Below are positions 26,421-34,067 of a stretch of DNA of 64,000 bases, piece by piece (position 1 is the first letter of the stretch; each line of letters starts with the position of its first letter). The DNA is taken from NCBI GenBank assembly GCA_035578005.1, contig DATJYK010000292.1, forward strand, positions 1 through 64,000. Reading direction: 5' to 3'. The notes under the pieces were generated by a model, which was given only the letters and a program-made list of their open reading frames with translations, ran no database searches and was not told the DNA's origin. Origin of the DNA: Gp13-AA77 sp035578005 (GTDB lineage: Bacteria > Acidobacteriota > Terriglobia > UBA7540). Position numbers and translations under genes: made by a program.

Positions 26421-27110
26421 TCACTTCTGAAAAATCAAAAAGTAATACGTCTTCCCGTCCGACGGCCGCGTGAAACCGGGCTCCGACCGCAGAAAATGAA
26501 AGTCGTGTCGGGCCAGGTCTTCGCGCTCCATCGATTCCGGCATCCGGTGCATGGAATGGTAGTCGTCGCGAGACTTGCCCGGCTTCGTCTCGCCGTCGAT
26601 TAATCCGAGCAGTCCGCCGGGCTTAAGTGCCGCATAAAGATGGTCCAACATCGAGTCGTAATCCACCCACTCATGGTATGAATCCACGGAGAGCACCACG
26701 TCCAGCGAATGCGGTGGAAGGTGAGGATCGTCCGCAGCCCCAAGAACCGCAGTGACCTGCTTCAATCCTTGCTCTCTTGCTTCGCGCCGCACGTCGGCCA
26801 GCACCTCGTCTTTGATATCCACAGCGTAAACTTTTCCAGTCGGTCCTACCCGGGCCGCGAGCTTCATCGTAAAGTACCCGCGGCCACAGCCGACGTCCGC
26901 CACGAAGCTGCCGGGCGTCACCCCAAGCGCGTTCATCACCTCATCGGGACGCTGCCAGCGGTCACGCTCGGGACCTGAGTTTTGGGCTTGTGAACAGCCA
27001 CCGGTCAGGAACAGGCCAACAAAAACGAGGGCAGCAGAGACGTCGCCGCTGCATCTCAGATCAAAGATGGTACGCCTACGTCCGGATTGTTCGGCGGTCA
27101 AATGTCTCAT
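26421..27110 (-). CDS. Exported class I methyltransferase-like protein
   Basis: 229 residues. The N-terminus (ALVFVGLFLTGGCSQAQNSG) has a hydrophobic stretch ending in a lipobox-like LTGGC, with C39 as possible lipidated cysteine, although the -3 position is Thr. The rest is a SAM-methyltransferase fold: FVADVGCGRGYFTMKLAARV (motif I), GKVYAVDIKDEVLADVRREA, DPHLPPHSLDVVLSVDSYHE, and LKPGGLLGLIDGE. The C-terminal half continues to YYFLIFQK. Methyltransferases normally act where SAM is available, in the cytoplasm, so an exported form is odd; relatives with the same arrangement are familiar from Acidobacteria and some other soil bacteria. It follows the nucleotidyltransferase gene with 14 bp between. 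Confidence 0.78.
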   Translation of the reverse strand: MRHLTAEQSGRRRTIFDLRCSGDVSAALVFVGLFLTGGCSQAQNSGPERDRWQRPDEVMNALGVTPGSFVADVGCGRGYFTMKLAARVGPTGKVYAVDIKDEVLADVRREAREQGLKQVTAVLGAADDPHLPPHSLDVVLSVDSYHEWVDYDSMLDHLYAALKPGGLLGLIDGETKPGKSRDDYHSMHRMPESMEREDLARHDFHFLRSEPGFTRPSDGKTYYFLIFQK

Positions 27111-27124
27111 GGCGCGTCGCGCGA

Positions 27125-28933
27125 CTACCGCTTGCGGCGTGCGCTGACGGCTTTCTTCGCGGCTGGCCTCTTCGATTTCGCTGCCGACTTCGCTTTAGTG
27201 GTGCTCGGCTTCGCGCCTGTCGCTCGCGTTTTCGGCTTTGCGGCTCTAGCAGCCATCGGCCGCCGCGCCATAGCTGCAACCTTCTTCACTGACTTCGCCG
27301 GAGTCTTCGCTGCCGTCTTCGCCACCTTCTTCGCTACTTTCGCTGGAGCAGGCGGTGGGGCTGTTTTTGGCGCCGGCGCAGCTTGGCCCTTCTTGACGAC
27401 TTCCTTGGGCGGCGCTGCCGCGTGCTTAGCCGACTTTGGTGCCGCCGGAGTCGGACTCGTCGAAACCGCTACAGGTGCTGGCGCGCTAGGAGGCACCCCT
27501 TTCGATTCCGCAGCGGGTTGAGGCCTCGCAGCAGCCTTTGCGGCCTTTCCCTTCAGTGCCGGCGGTTTGGCTGGCACCGGGGGTGGCGGGGGCGGCGCCT
27601 TGATCCCCGAAAGGTCACGCAGCGCCTGAGTCAATTGATTTGGAGTCTTCAGCTTCCCGTCGAGCTGCTGAAGCAAAACCTCCTCTAGAATCTGTTCGAA
27701 CTTTGGACCCGGCGGCAACCCTATAGCCTCAAGTTCGGCACGCGGTAACTGCGCGCGCACGGGCGGCACCTTGGTGAAAAAGGCCTTCACCCGGTTCTGC
27801 ACTGTGGCGTTGGCAGCATTGATCAGCAGCGAGGCCACCAGAGCATTCGGCGCGCCATGGAGTAGCGAATAGACTTGGCTCAGCTTAGCCACCTTGGGAC
27901 TCGCCACTGCTTTAGCAAGCTTCCCTGCTTCGCGCTCGTGGTTGAGCACGCTCTTGACGGTCTTCGCGTCTCCAAACACCTTTTTGGCCAAGCGGTTCTG
28001 TTCCCCTGAAGACAGCTTCGCCACCAGCGCCAGGAAATTCAGCAGCAAGGCGTCATCGTACGCAGCAGCGGTGCGTATGGCGTTGTGGACGCGTTCGAAC
28101 CTCTCGAAGTCAATGCGATCGGAAGCGAGTTTCGCATCGAGGCCGGCCAACAGACCGCGCTCTCGCAGAGCCTTCAGGATCCGGCCGGATGATTCTTCCG
28201 CGAGCACGGCGCGGAGCTCGCGGGCCTGCTGTTCCTCACGCATCGCCTCCCAGGCGCGATTCTCAAGCGCCAACTCCAGCCAGTGCGCGGTGCGCTCGTC
28301 AGGCTTGTAGTCGAGCCGTTGGCCCAGCCGGAACAGCCGATAGATACGCGAGGGATCGTCAAAGAAACTGCGGCTATGGAGCGCCCGGAGCTCTTTTCGC
28401 TCAATGTCGGCGGCGCCGTTGGTGGGGTCGAGCAGCAGGCCGCGCGAGTTCGGGTGGAGCGAAATGGCCATGGCGTTCACGGAAAAATCGCGCTGCCTCA
28501 GGTCATCGAAGACCGTGCCTGGCGACACCTGAGGAGGCTTCCCAGGCAAGTTGTAGGTTTCAACGCGGCTGCTGGCGATTTCTCCCTTAATTCCGCCTTC
28601 AAACACGACGTCTGCCACATTGAGTTTCGGGTTGAAACGGATGCTCTCAACCTGAAGATCAAAGCCATTAACGTCGGCTGGCTTGGGACTGGGCCGTGAC
28701 GAGACGTGCCGTTTAGCGGCGCTTTCGAGCGGTCTCAAAATCTTCTGGATGTTGCCTTCCACCATGAAGTTCAGGTCGCGCGGGGTCTCAAGACCGGTGG
28801 TCAGGTCGCGAACCGCACCGCCCCCAAGGTAGAGGTTAAGGCCCTGGCTAGCCGCCAAGCGGCCAAGCTGATTGATCACCCTCAATTGTCCCGGCCGGAG
28901 CCGGCTGTCCATTAGGAAGTTGTAGTCAGGCAT
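27125..28933 (-). CDS. Poly(A) polymerase/CCA-adding-type nucleotidyltransferase with H1-like tail
   Basis: 602 residues. The N-terminal half is the class II nucleotidyltransferase head (LYLGGGAVRDLTTGLETPRD) with the RNA-binding neck and body (YRLFRLGQRLDYKPDERTAH, FDDLRQRDFSVNAMAISLHP). The metal-binding DxD reads D53-L54-N55 (RDLNFMVEG), so the second aspartate is Asn. Residues about 447-602 form a low-complexity tail rich in Lys, Ala and Pro (AKPPALKGKAAKAAARPQPA, KSAAKSKRPAAKKA), ending RRKR, like histone H1 or bacterial HC1/HctB-type tails. The tail may bind RNA or DNA. It heads a cluster with the methyltransferase and 78-residue genes. Whether it still adds nucleotides is uncertain. 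Confidence 0.75.
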   Translation of the reverse strand: MPDYNFLMDSRLRPGQLRVINQLGRLAASQGLNLYLGGGAVRDLTTGLETPRDLNFMVEGNIQKILRPLESAAKRHVSSRPSPKPADVNGFDLQVESIRFNPKLNVADVVFEGGIKGEIASSRVETYNLPGKPPQVSPGTVFDDLRQRDFSVNAMAISLHPNSRGLLLDPTNGAADIERKELRALHSRSFFDDPSRIYRLFRLGQRLDYKPDERTAHWLELALENRAWEAMREEQQARELRAVLAEESSGRILKALRERGLLAGLDAKLASDRIDFERFERVHNAIRTAAAYDDALLLNFLALVAKLSSGEQNRLAKKVFGDAKTVKSVLNHEREAGKLAKAVASPKVAKLSQVYSLLHGAPNALVASLLINAANATVQNRVKAFFTKVPPVRAQLPRAELEAIGLPPGPKFEQILEEVLLQQLDGKLKTPNQLTQALRDLSGIKAPPPPPPVPAKPPALKGKAAKAAARPQPAAESKGVPPSAPAPVAVSTSPTPAAPKSAKHAAAPPKEVVKKGQAAPAPKTAPPPAPAKVAKKVAKTAAKTPAKSVKKVAAMARRPMAARAAKPKTRATGAKPSTTKAKSAAKSKRPAAKKAVSARRKR

Positions 28934-28945
28934 GGATTTACCTAC

Positions 28946-29189
28946 CAGTGGTTAGTGGTTAGTGTTTAGTGTTTAGTGGTCAGCTTTTGGAGCACCACCC
29001 ACACCATGCGCTCGCTCATTGGCTTTACGACTAACCATGCTCTACTCCTTGCTGTCGCCAGTTGCTTCTTGGCCCCGTACGACAGGCATATCCCTATACC
29101 GATCACTGAATCAGACTTTCGTGGTCAATCTAGAACACCGCTTGCCTTCTATCACTGACTATCACTGACCACTAGCCACTAGCCACTTG
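28946..29189. repeat. Inverted pair of 7-bp-period arrays
   Basis: GTTAGTG/TTTAGTG units at 28946-28983 (e.g. GGTTAGTGGTTAGTGTTTAG) face CACTGAC/CACTAGC units at 29150-29189 (e.g. CACTGACCACTAGCCACTAG). The second array is roughly the reverse complement of the first. The ~165 bp between them has no recognisable gene. The pair fills the space between the nucleotidyltransferase start and the xerD end. Confidence 0.75.
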
Positions 29190-29190
29190 T

Positions 29191-30147
29191 TCAGGCTCGC
29201 GGATGATGCGCTTGATAGACTTCCTTCAACCTTTCTTTAATCACCTGCGTGTAGATTTGCGTAGTGGAGATATCGCTGTGTCCCAGCATGATCTGGATCG
29301 AGCGAAGATCGGCCCCGCGCTCCAGGAGATGGGTGGCGAAAGAGTGACGCACCAAGTGGGGACTGAGCGGCGTCGGAATACCGGCAATCCTGCCGTAGCG
29401 CGACAAAATCTTCCAGAAACCCACCCGTGATAGTTTTCCGCCTCGCTGGTTTAGAAACAGAAAAGGAACTGCCGCCTTTTTGGCCAGCTTCGCCCTGCCG
29501 CCCGCTACGTAGTGCTCAAGGCAGCGCAGGGCTGATTTCCCCACCGGTATAAGGCGTTCTTTGTTGCCCTTACCCAGGCAGCGCACCACGCCCAGATCGG
29601 CGTCGAAATCCTCCCAGCGCACATTCACGAGCTCCGATACCCTCATCCCGGTGGCGTAAAGCACCTCCAGCATGGCCCGGTCCCTCAATCCTGCAGGGGT
29701 TGAAAGGTCAGGCTGGGTAAGGAGCTTCTCAACTTCGGCGGCCGCTAGGTACTTGGGAAGGGCCTGAGAGAGACGGGGCGGATCAATTTCTACCGTTGGA
29801 TCCCGTGAAACCTTGCCTTCGCGGACCAAGAACTGGTAGCAGCCTCTAAGAGATACCAAGTGGCGGGCGACGGCGCGTGCGGTGAGGTTTTGCCGGTGAA
29901 GGTGCTCCAGGAACTGCCGCACGTTGTCGCGGTCGGCCTGGCTCCAATCCCGCCCTCTTCCTGCAATGAAAACGGCAAACTTCACGAGGTCCCGGCGGTA
30001 GGCCAGAACCGTGTTGTCGGCGAGGCCTTTCTCTACCCGGACATAATCGAGGAAACTGCTGATTTCGAAAGGCACAGCGCGGGAAGCCCCTTCGCAGGCC
30101 ACTGCATGCTGCGCGGGTGCTGTCGCTGGCGAGCCCGGCATGATCAT
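29191..30147 (-). CDS. xerD: Tyrosine recombinase XerD-like
   Basis: About 318 residues; ATG at 30147 with GAGG 6-7 nt upstream (a TTG one codon earlier is also possible). XerC/XerD resolve chromosome dimers at dif through FtsK. The N-terminal SAM-like domain (FLDYVRVEKGLADNTVLAYR) precedes the catalytic domain. In the numbering that counts the TTG as residue 1, all catalytic residues are present: R170 (ATGMRVSELV), K194 (LGKGNKERLIP), H265 and R268 (SPHLVRHSFATHLL), H291 (LGHSDISTTQIYT) and Y300. Spacing between them equals that of E. coli XerD (R148, K172, H244, R247, H270, Y279). Closest to XerD by motif, but XerC cannot be excluded. Confidence 0.88.
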   Translation of the reverse strand: MIMPGSPATAPAQHAVACEGASRAVPFEISSFLDYVRVEKGLADNTVLAYRRDLVKFAVFIAGRGRDWSQADRDNVRQFLEHLHRQNLTARAVARHLVSLRGCYQFLVREGKVSRDPTVEIDPPRLSQALPKYLAAAEVEKLLTQPDLSTPAGLRDRAMLEVLYATGMRVSELVNVRWEDFDADLGVVRCLGKGNKERLIPVGKSALRCLEHYVAGGRAKLAKKAAVPFLFLNQRGGKLSRVGFWKILSRYGRIAGIPTPLSPHLVRHSFATHLLERGADLRSIQIMLGHSDISTTQIYTQVIKERLKEVYQAHHPRA

Positions 30148-30420
30148 CAAAGCCTCAAGGCCCGGGGAGTCATGTTCAGCGCGGAATACCGGCTGTCACT
30201 TGTTAAACGACTGTCAAGCCGAGGCGTGGGTAAGAATTCGACCAGGCACGATCGAGATCAAGCCGTTTAGTTGCAATCTGTTGCGTAGCTCCAAATCCTT
30301 TTGCCCACACCCTTGCAACCGCCGCGCTTCTGCACGCGAGGGCAATGTTAACACATCGAATTTCAGGTTTGCAACAGCATCTACGAGAAGGTCTTAGCCT
30401 GTATTTCTCCCGAGGATTCG

Positions 30421-30469
30421 AAAGGGCGGGGCTAAAGCCCGGCTGAAACCGGCTGAAACCTCGCCCTTT
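30421..30469 (-). terminator. Hairpin downstream of kdsC
   Basis: AAAGGGCGGGG and CCTCGCCCTTT pair across a ~27-nt loop that itself contains GGCTGAAACC repeats. In the minus direction it follows the kdsC stop (30500) and ends with TTTCG. It may act as a terminator or be another dispersed palindrome. Confidence 0.4.
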
Positions 30470-30499
30470 TGGCGCACTGCAAAGGCGCACTCTGACCAG

Positions 30500-31147
30500 C
30501 TATTTGCGTTGCGGCCCTAAGTTACCCTTATTATTAAGTTTGCGATCGGGAGCAAGGTAGTTCACTAGGATCGGCTTGAGCTTGCCCTGAGCGCTCAGAA
30601 TCAGTTCGATGGTCTCCCTAACAGCGCCGAGACCGCCGGGCGCGCGGGTGACGTAGTGCACATACTTCGGCAGCAGCGGATGACCGCCGCTCACTCCGAC
30701 GGCCAGTCCGGCGCGAACCAGGGGCGGCAAATCGACAAGGTCGTCCCCGATATAGCACACCTCCTCGGACTGCAGGCCGGCTTCTCGCAGGATTTCGCGG
30801 TAAGGGGCCAGCTTTTCAAGCGCGCCTTGACGCAAGTAGTGGATACCGAGCTCGCGGGCACGATACTCCACCACCGGTGAAGCGCGTCCGGAGATGATGC
30901 CGGTCTTGATCCCCGCCCGATGGGCAAACCGAATGCCGAGCCCGTCGCGGGTGTGAAACGTCTTCGTCTCAATGAATTGCGGGACGTGCTCGCCGCCCGA
31001 GCCCGCGCCGGTGGAAACTCCGGCTGGCACGTAGTAAATGCGTCCGTCGGTGAGCACCCCGTCCACGTCCATCAGCAGCAGCCGGATCTTGCGAGCGCGT
31101 AAGCGAATGGCGCGGCTGTCTCGTCCAGGAAGCGCCACCTTGGTCAT
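30500..31147 (-). CDS. kdsC: 3-deoxy-D-manno-octulosonate 8-phosphate phosphatase (KdsC-type HAD)
   Basis: 215 residues; ATG at 31147 with GGAGG 7 nt upstream. KdsC removes phosphate from Kdo-8-phosphate in the Kdo pathway for lipopolysaccharide core. HAD motifs: LLLMDVDGVLTDG (catalytic Asp), GIISGRASP (motif II Ser), and CYIGDDLVDLPPL (motif IV), with the C0-type short cap typical of KdsC. A ~25-residue insertion with Gly/Ser (PAGVSTGAGSGGEHVPQF) lies between motif I and KTFHTRDGLGI, making the protein longer than the usual ~180-190 residues. It lies just downstream of kdsD, supporting the Kdo assignment. Confidence 0.9.
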   Translation of the reverse strand: MTKVALPGRDSRAIRLRARKIRLLLMDVDGVLTDGRIYYVPAGVSTGAGSGGEHVPQFIETKTFHTRDGLGIRFAHRAGIKTGIISGRASPVVEYRARELGIHYLRQGALEKLAPYREILREAGLQSEEVCYIGDDLVDLPPLVRAGLAVGVSGGHPLLPKYVHYVTRAPGGLGAVRETIELILSAQGKLKPILVNYLAPDRKLNNKGNLGPQRK

Positions 31148-31205
31148 TCTAATGCCTCCCCCTGCTGATTCCTAACCGGGCACGCCGAAATACTGCCGCG
31201 AAGGC

Positions 31206-31467
31206 GCTGAAATGGTGCACTCATTCTAAAGTACTTGATTCGTTCGCCGTAGCCGGAGGGCTTGGGTTCGTTTTAGGTTCGTTTTTTCGCGCTGCTGAAA
31301 TGGTGCGCTCATTCTAAAGCACTTGATTCGTTCGACGAAACCATGGCTTGGGTTCGTTTTAGGTTCGTTTGGGTTCGTTTTAGGTTCGTTTTTTCGCACT
31401 TTTGTTGATTCTGCAGCACTTCTCGGGTTCGTTTTTGCATTTAAGGCATACCCCCCGGGGGGGGTAC
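31206..31467. repeat. Composite direct repeat with GGTTCGTTTTAGGTTCGTTT units
   Basis: A 41-bp block (GCTGAAATGGTGC... ending CTTGATTCGTTCG) at 31206-31246 is repeated at 31294-31334, 88 bp apart. Each is followed by GGGTTCGTTTTAGGTTCGTT units, and the last part has three such units within 60 bp. The array ends near 31449-31467 in a palindrome TACCCCCCGGGGGGGGTA. It fills the kdsD-kdsC spacer and may affect expression between the two genes. Confidence 0.8.
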
Positions 31468-31486
31468 ACCGAAATTGACCCGTTCA

Positions 31487-32482
31487 TTAGAACATTCCAA
31501 TGCGCCAGAGGTCATGAATATGAACCACTCCCGCAAGCGTTCCGTCCGGCGAAATCACCGGCAGCGCTGTGATGTGGTGCGCCTCCATCAGGGCCAGAGC
31601 GCCGCTGGCCAACTCCGTGGGACCGATCGTAACCGGAGAAACTGTCATGCAGTCGCTTGCGGCGCGATCGAGGGCCCGGCTGCCTTCACGCTGAAAGAAA
31701 CGGCGCAAGTCGCCGTCGGAGACGAAGCCGGCCAAACGCCCCTCGGCATCAAGCACCGTGGTCAAGCCCAGGCCCTTACGGCTCATCTCGTAGATCACTT
31801 CCGGCAAAGTCGCGCGCAGCCCGACGTGCGGGACCTCATCGCCCGTGTGCATCACGTTTTCTACGCGCCGGAGCCGTACCCCCAGGCCGCCGCCGGGATG
31901 GAGGTTGGCATAGTCTTCCGCGCTGAAGCCCCGCTTCTGCAAGAGTGCCATCGCCAAGGCATCGCCCATGGCCAACATCGCTGTAGTGGATGCGGTGGGC
32001 GCCAAGCCAAGAGGGCAAGCCTCCTGCTTGATGCCGACGTCCAGCGCCACGTCACTGGCCTGCGCCAGCGTGGAAGACGGGTTTCCTGTAATGGTAACCA
32101 GCGGAATCGACAACCGCTTGACCGTCTCTAGCAGGCGGAGAAGTTCCTCCGTTTCGCCGCTATAAGAGAGCGCCAGCAGCACGTCGCCACTAACCAGGCG
32201 GCCGAGGTCCCCATGCAGTGCTTCCGCTGGATGAAGGAAGAAAGAGGGCGTCCCGGTGCTTGAGAGCGTCGCCGAGATCTTCTGGCTGATCAGCCCTGAC
32301 TTACCCATGCCCGCGGCCACCACGCGACCGCAGCAACGAAACAGGATGTCAAGGGCAACCCCAAACCGCTCATCCAGGCGCTCTGCCAAGTCGGCGAGGG
32401 CTTGGGCTTCAACCTCAAGAACTTTGCGGCCAACGTCGAGGCTCATGACGGGCAGGAAGGACTGCTCCCAAGCATTGAGCAT
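31487..32482 (-). CDS. kdsD: D-arabinose 5-phosphate isomerase (SIS plus CBS)
   Basis: 331 residues from the ATG at 32482, or 319 from 32446 (MSLDVGRKVLEVEAQAL), which fits relatives better; neither start has a good Shine-Dalgarno. The enzyme converts ribulose 5-phosphate to arabinose 5-phosphate for Kdo synthesis. SIS domain: AAGMGKSGLISQKISATLSS, HPAEALHGDLGRL, LALSYSGETEELLRLL, EACPLGLAPTASTTAMLAMG. Two CBS motifs follow (EVPHVGLRATLPEVIYEMSR, and SDCMTVSPVTIGPTEL with HHITALPVI). The paralogue GutQ cannot be excluded by sequence alone, but the adjacent kdsC supports KdsD. Confidence 0.92.
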   Translation of the reverse strand: MLNAWEQSFLPVMSLDVGRKVLEVEAQALADLAERLDERFGVALDILFRCCGRVVAAGMGKSGLISQKISATLSSTGTPSFFLHPAEALHGDLGRLVSGDVLLALSYSGETEELLRLLETVKRLSIPLVTITGNPSSTLAQASDVALDVGIKQEACPLGLAPTASTTAMLAMGDALAMALLQKRGFSAEDYANLHPGGGLGVRLRRVENVMHTGDEVPHVGLRATLPEVIYEMSRKGLGLTTVLDAEGRLAGFVSDGDLRRFFQREGSRALDRAASDCMTVSPVTIGPTELASGALALMEAHHITALPVISPDGTLAGVVHIHDLWRIGMF

Positions 32483-32509
32483 AATATCATGGTCTGAGGC
32501 GCAGAGGCG

Positions 32510-32725
32510 GCACTTGTGGCCGCGGATAGTGGGTCACTTTGAAATTCCCCGCCTTTCCCGCCCTGTCATTCCCGCGCAGGCGGGAATCCAGACGGTGGAG
32601 CACATCTCTCTCTGTTTTGTGGATTCCCGCCTGCGCGGGAATGACAGGGTGGGAAAGTGCCGAGAGACAACTCAAACTGACCCACTACCCGGCCGCGCTC
32701 GTGAATGGGGCAGCCACAAGTCACA
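32510..32725. repeat. Nested palindromes: GGCGGCC element split by another palindrome
   Basis: The outer parts are GAGGCGGCACTTGTGGCCGC on the left and GGGGCAGCCACAAG ... GTCGCCCCTACG on the right, matching the 6.4 and 22.6 kb elements. Between them lies a second palindrome, 32527-32687: TAGTGGGTCACTTTGAAATT at one end, AACTCAAACTGACCCACTA at the other, and in the middle CCTGTCATTCCCGCGCAGG facing GCCTGCGCGGGAATGACAGG. The ATTCCCGC...GCGGGAAT core looks like the dispersed repeat known as dRS3 in Neisseria and found in many bacteria. One element has probably inserted into the other. Confidence 0.75.
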
Positions 32726-32960
32726 GGGGTCGCCCCTACGTCGCGAGCCTGCCGTCGCTTACCAAGAAAGTTAATGCTGAAAATTTTCCTTGACACGCCT
32801 CCGCACATTAGCAAGAATCATGTGTCCTGAGCCTCCGGCTCACGCTTGAGGTTCAGGGCAAACGAAGGCGTCGGGAGTTGGTCCGTTCTTAAGCTGGGCC
32901 TGTGGGGGTTACAGACTCTGTTAAGATCACGTAAATTTTTGAACGTACCAAAAAAACCTC

Positions 32961-32989
32961 TTGACAACGGAATCTGGTGCTGGTAAAAA
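32961..32989 (+). promoter_or_regulatory. Sigma-70-type promoter for the PEP-CTERM gene
   Basis: TTGACA at 32961-32966, a 17-nt spacer, and TAAAAA at 32984-32989. The -35 is perfect and the -10 matches 4 of 6. It lies about 95 nt upstream of the ATG at 33084, downstream of an AT-rich run with poly-A. Confidence 0.55.
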
Positions 32990-33083
32990 CATTGATGCCT
33001 TCTCTCAGTTTGCGGCTTGGGAGGGGCGTCAAGTTCATCGGTGGGACCGCAAAGAAGACAGATCGCAGTTTAGGGAGGGGAAA

Positions 33084-33827
33084 ATGCGTAGAGTACTAGC
33101 GGTTCTTTTTGTAGCAGCGGCTCTAAGTGTGGCGGGGGCTTCGGTAGCAGTGGCGGATACCGTCACATCGACTCGAGTGGCTTCCACTTTTTCGAGCAAT
33201 GACAGCCTGCACTGGGGTTTGCTCGGCGTCAACAATTTCTTCGTTGCGAACGGTGCCACGCTTTCCACAGACAACGGCATCCTCACAACCGTTAATTTCG
33301 GGACAGGCGGTACCGGTGCCACTCTAGAGCAGTGCCCGATTAGCACTTGCACATGGACCGGCAATTTTGCTCCTGGCTCCGAGCTTCTGACTTCCATCAA
33401 CTTTAGCGACACGGATTCCGGAAGAATTATTCTGAGCTTTGCCACCGGGATTTCCGCCATCGGCTTTCAACTGGAGCCTAATGCTGGCGGGCCGATTACG
33501 TTTGCGACTCAGATCGCCGTGTACGACGGCAGCACTCTACTGGACACGTTCTATTTCCCGGGTGGCTTCGAGCAGTCTCACGCTGAGAACAACAGTGCTG
33601 GCTTTTACGGCGTGATCGATTCAACGGGTGCCAACATCACGTCGATTCAAGTCCTCGCTTATGATTGTGGCAGCGTGGGTGGGCCTTGCGACGGCTTTGC
33701 GATCAACAGGGCCCGAATTGAAGATGCCGCAACAAGCTCTGTTCCTGAGCCCGCCAGCTTGGCGTTGCTCGGTTCCGGCTTGGGCATGCTCGGCTTCCTG
33801 CGCCGTAAGCTAGCTGCGCGGAAGTAA
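33084..33827 (+). CDS. PEP-CTERM sorted exported protein
   Basis: 247 residues from the ATG at 33084, directly after AGGGAGGGG; the frame is open upstream but without a signal peptide. Signal peptide: VLAVLFVAAALSVAGASVAV. The body is a beta-rich domain with two cysteine pairs (EQCPISTCTW, DCGSVGGPCDGF). The C-terminus is a textbook PEP-CTERM signal: SVPEPASLALLGSGLGMLGF followed by LRRKLAARK. An exosortase would cut at the PEP motif and release the protein to the envelope or exopolysaccharide matrix; the exosortase is not in this window. The function of the body is unknown. Confidence 0.88.
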   Translation: MRRVLAVLFVAAALSVAGASVAVADTVTSTRVASTFSSNDSLHWGLLGVNNFFVANGATLSTDNGILTTVNFGTGGTGATLEQCPISTCTWTGNFAPGSELLTSINFSDTDSGRIILSFATGISAIGFQLEPNAGGPITFATQIAVYDGSTLLDTFYFPGGFEQSHAENNSAGFYGVIDSTGANITSIQVLAYDCGSVGGPCDGFAINRARIEDAATSSVPEPASLALLGSGLGMLGFLRRKLAARK

Positions 33828-33861
33828 CGCCTTCCTCCCACTGACAGCCTGTCTTTCCCGG

Positions 33862-33889
33862 AGAGGGAACCGTGACGACGGTTCCCTCT
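33862..33889 (+). terminator. Factor-independent terminator after the PEP-CTERM gene
   Basis: AGAGGGAACCGT, a GACG loop, then ACGGTTCCCTCT gives a perfect 12-bp stem followed by a short TT. It begins about 35 nt after the PEP-CTERM stop codon. Confidence 0.75.
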
Positions 33890-34030
33890 TTGGCGTTGCT
33901 GCACCCTCTTCAAACGTTTCTAAGAGTTCACCTGACTCCCTTTAGCACTTCCCCAATCTCGATCGCTCGATCATGTGTTGGGCATGCTTGGCTTTCTGCT
34001 GAGTCCGCTGTCGACGCGCCGGGAAGCCAA
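33872..34030 (+). pseudogene. Possible decayed second PEP-CTERM tail
   Basis: At 33978-33999 the DNA TTGGGCATGCTTGGCTTTCT nearly repeats 33780-33801 of the PEP-CTERM gene (TTGGGCATGCTCGGCTTCCT) and would encode LGMLGFLL followed by arginines. Slightly upstream, TTGGCGTTGCT repeats the codons for LALL. No complete reading frame remains. It may be a remnant of a tandem duplicate, or chance similarity over a short GC-rich stretch. Confidence 0.35.
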
Positions 34031-34067
34031 GAGGTGCCCGCGAAAGCTCCGGCCTGGAGTTGGTGTC

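Noticed and set aside
32961..33083. N-terminal extension of the PEP-CTERM protein to 32961
   Set aside because: It would begin at the -35 hexamer and place 41 residues before an otherwise typical signal peptide; AGGGAGGGG points to ATG 33084.
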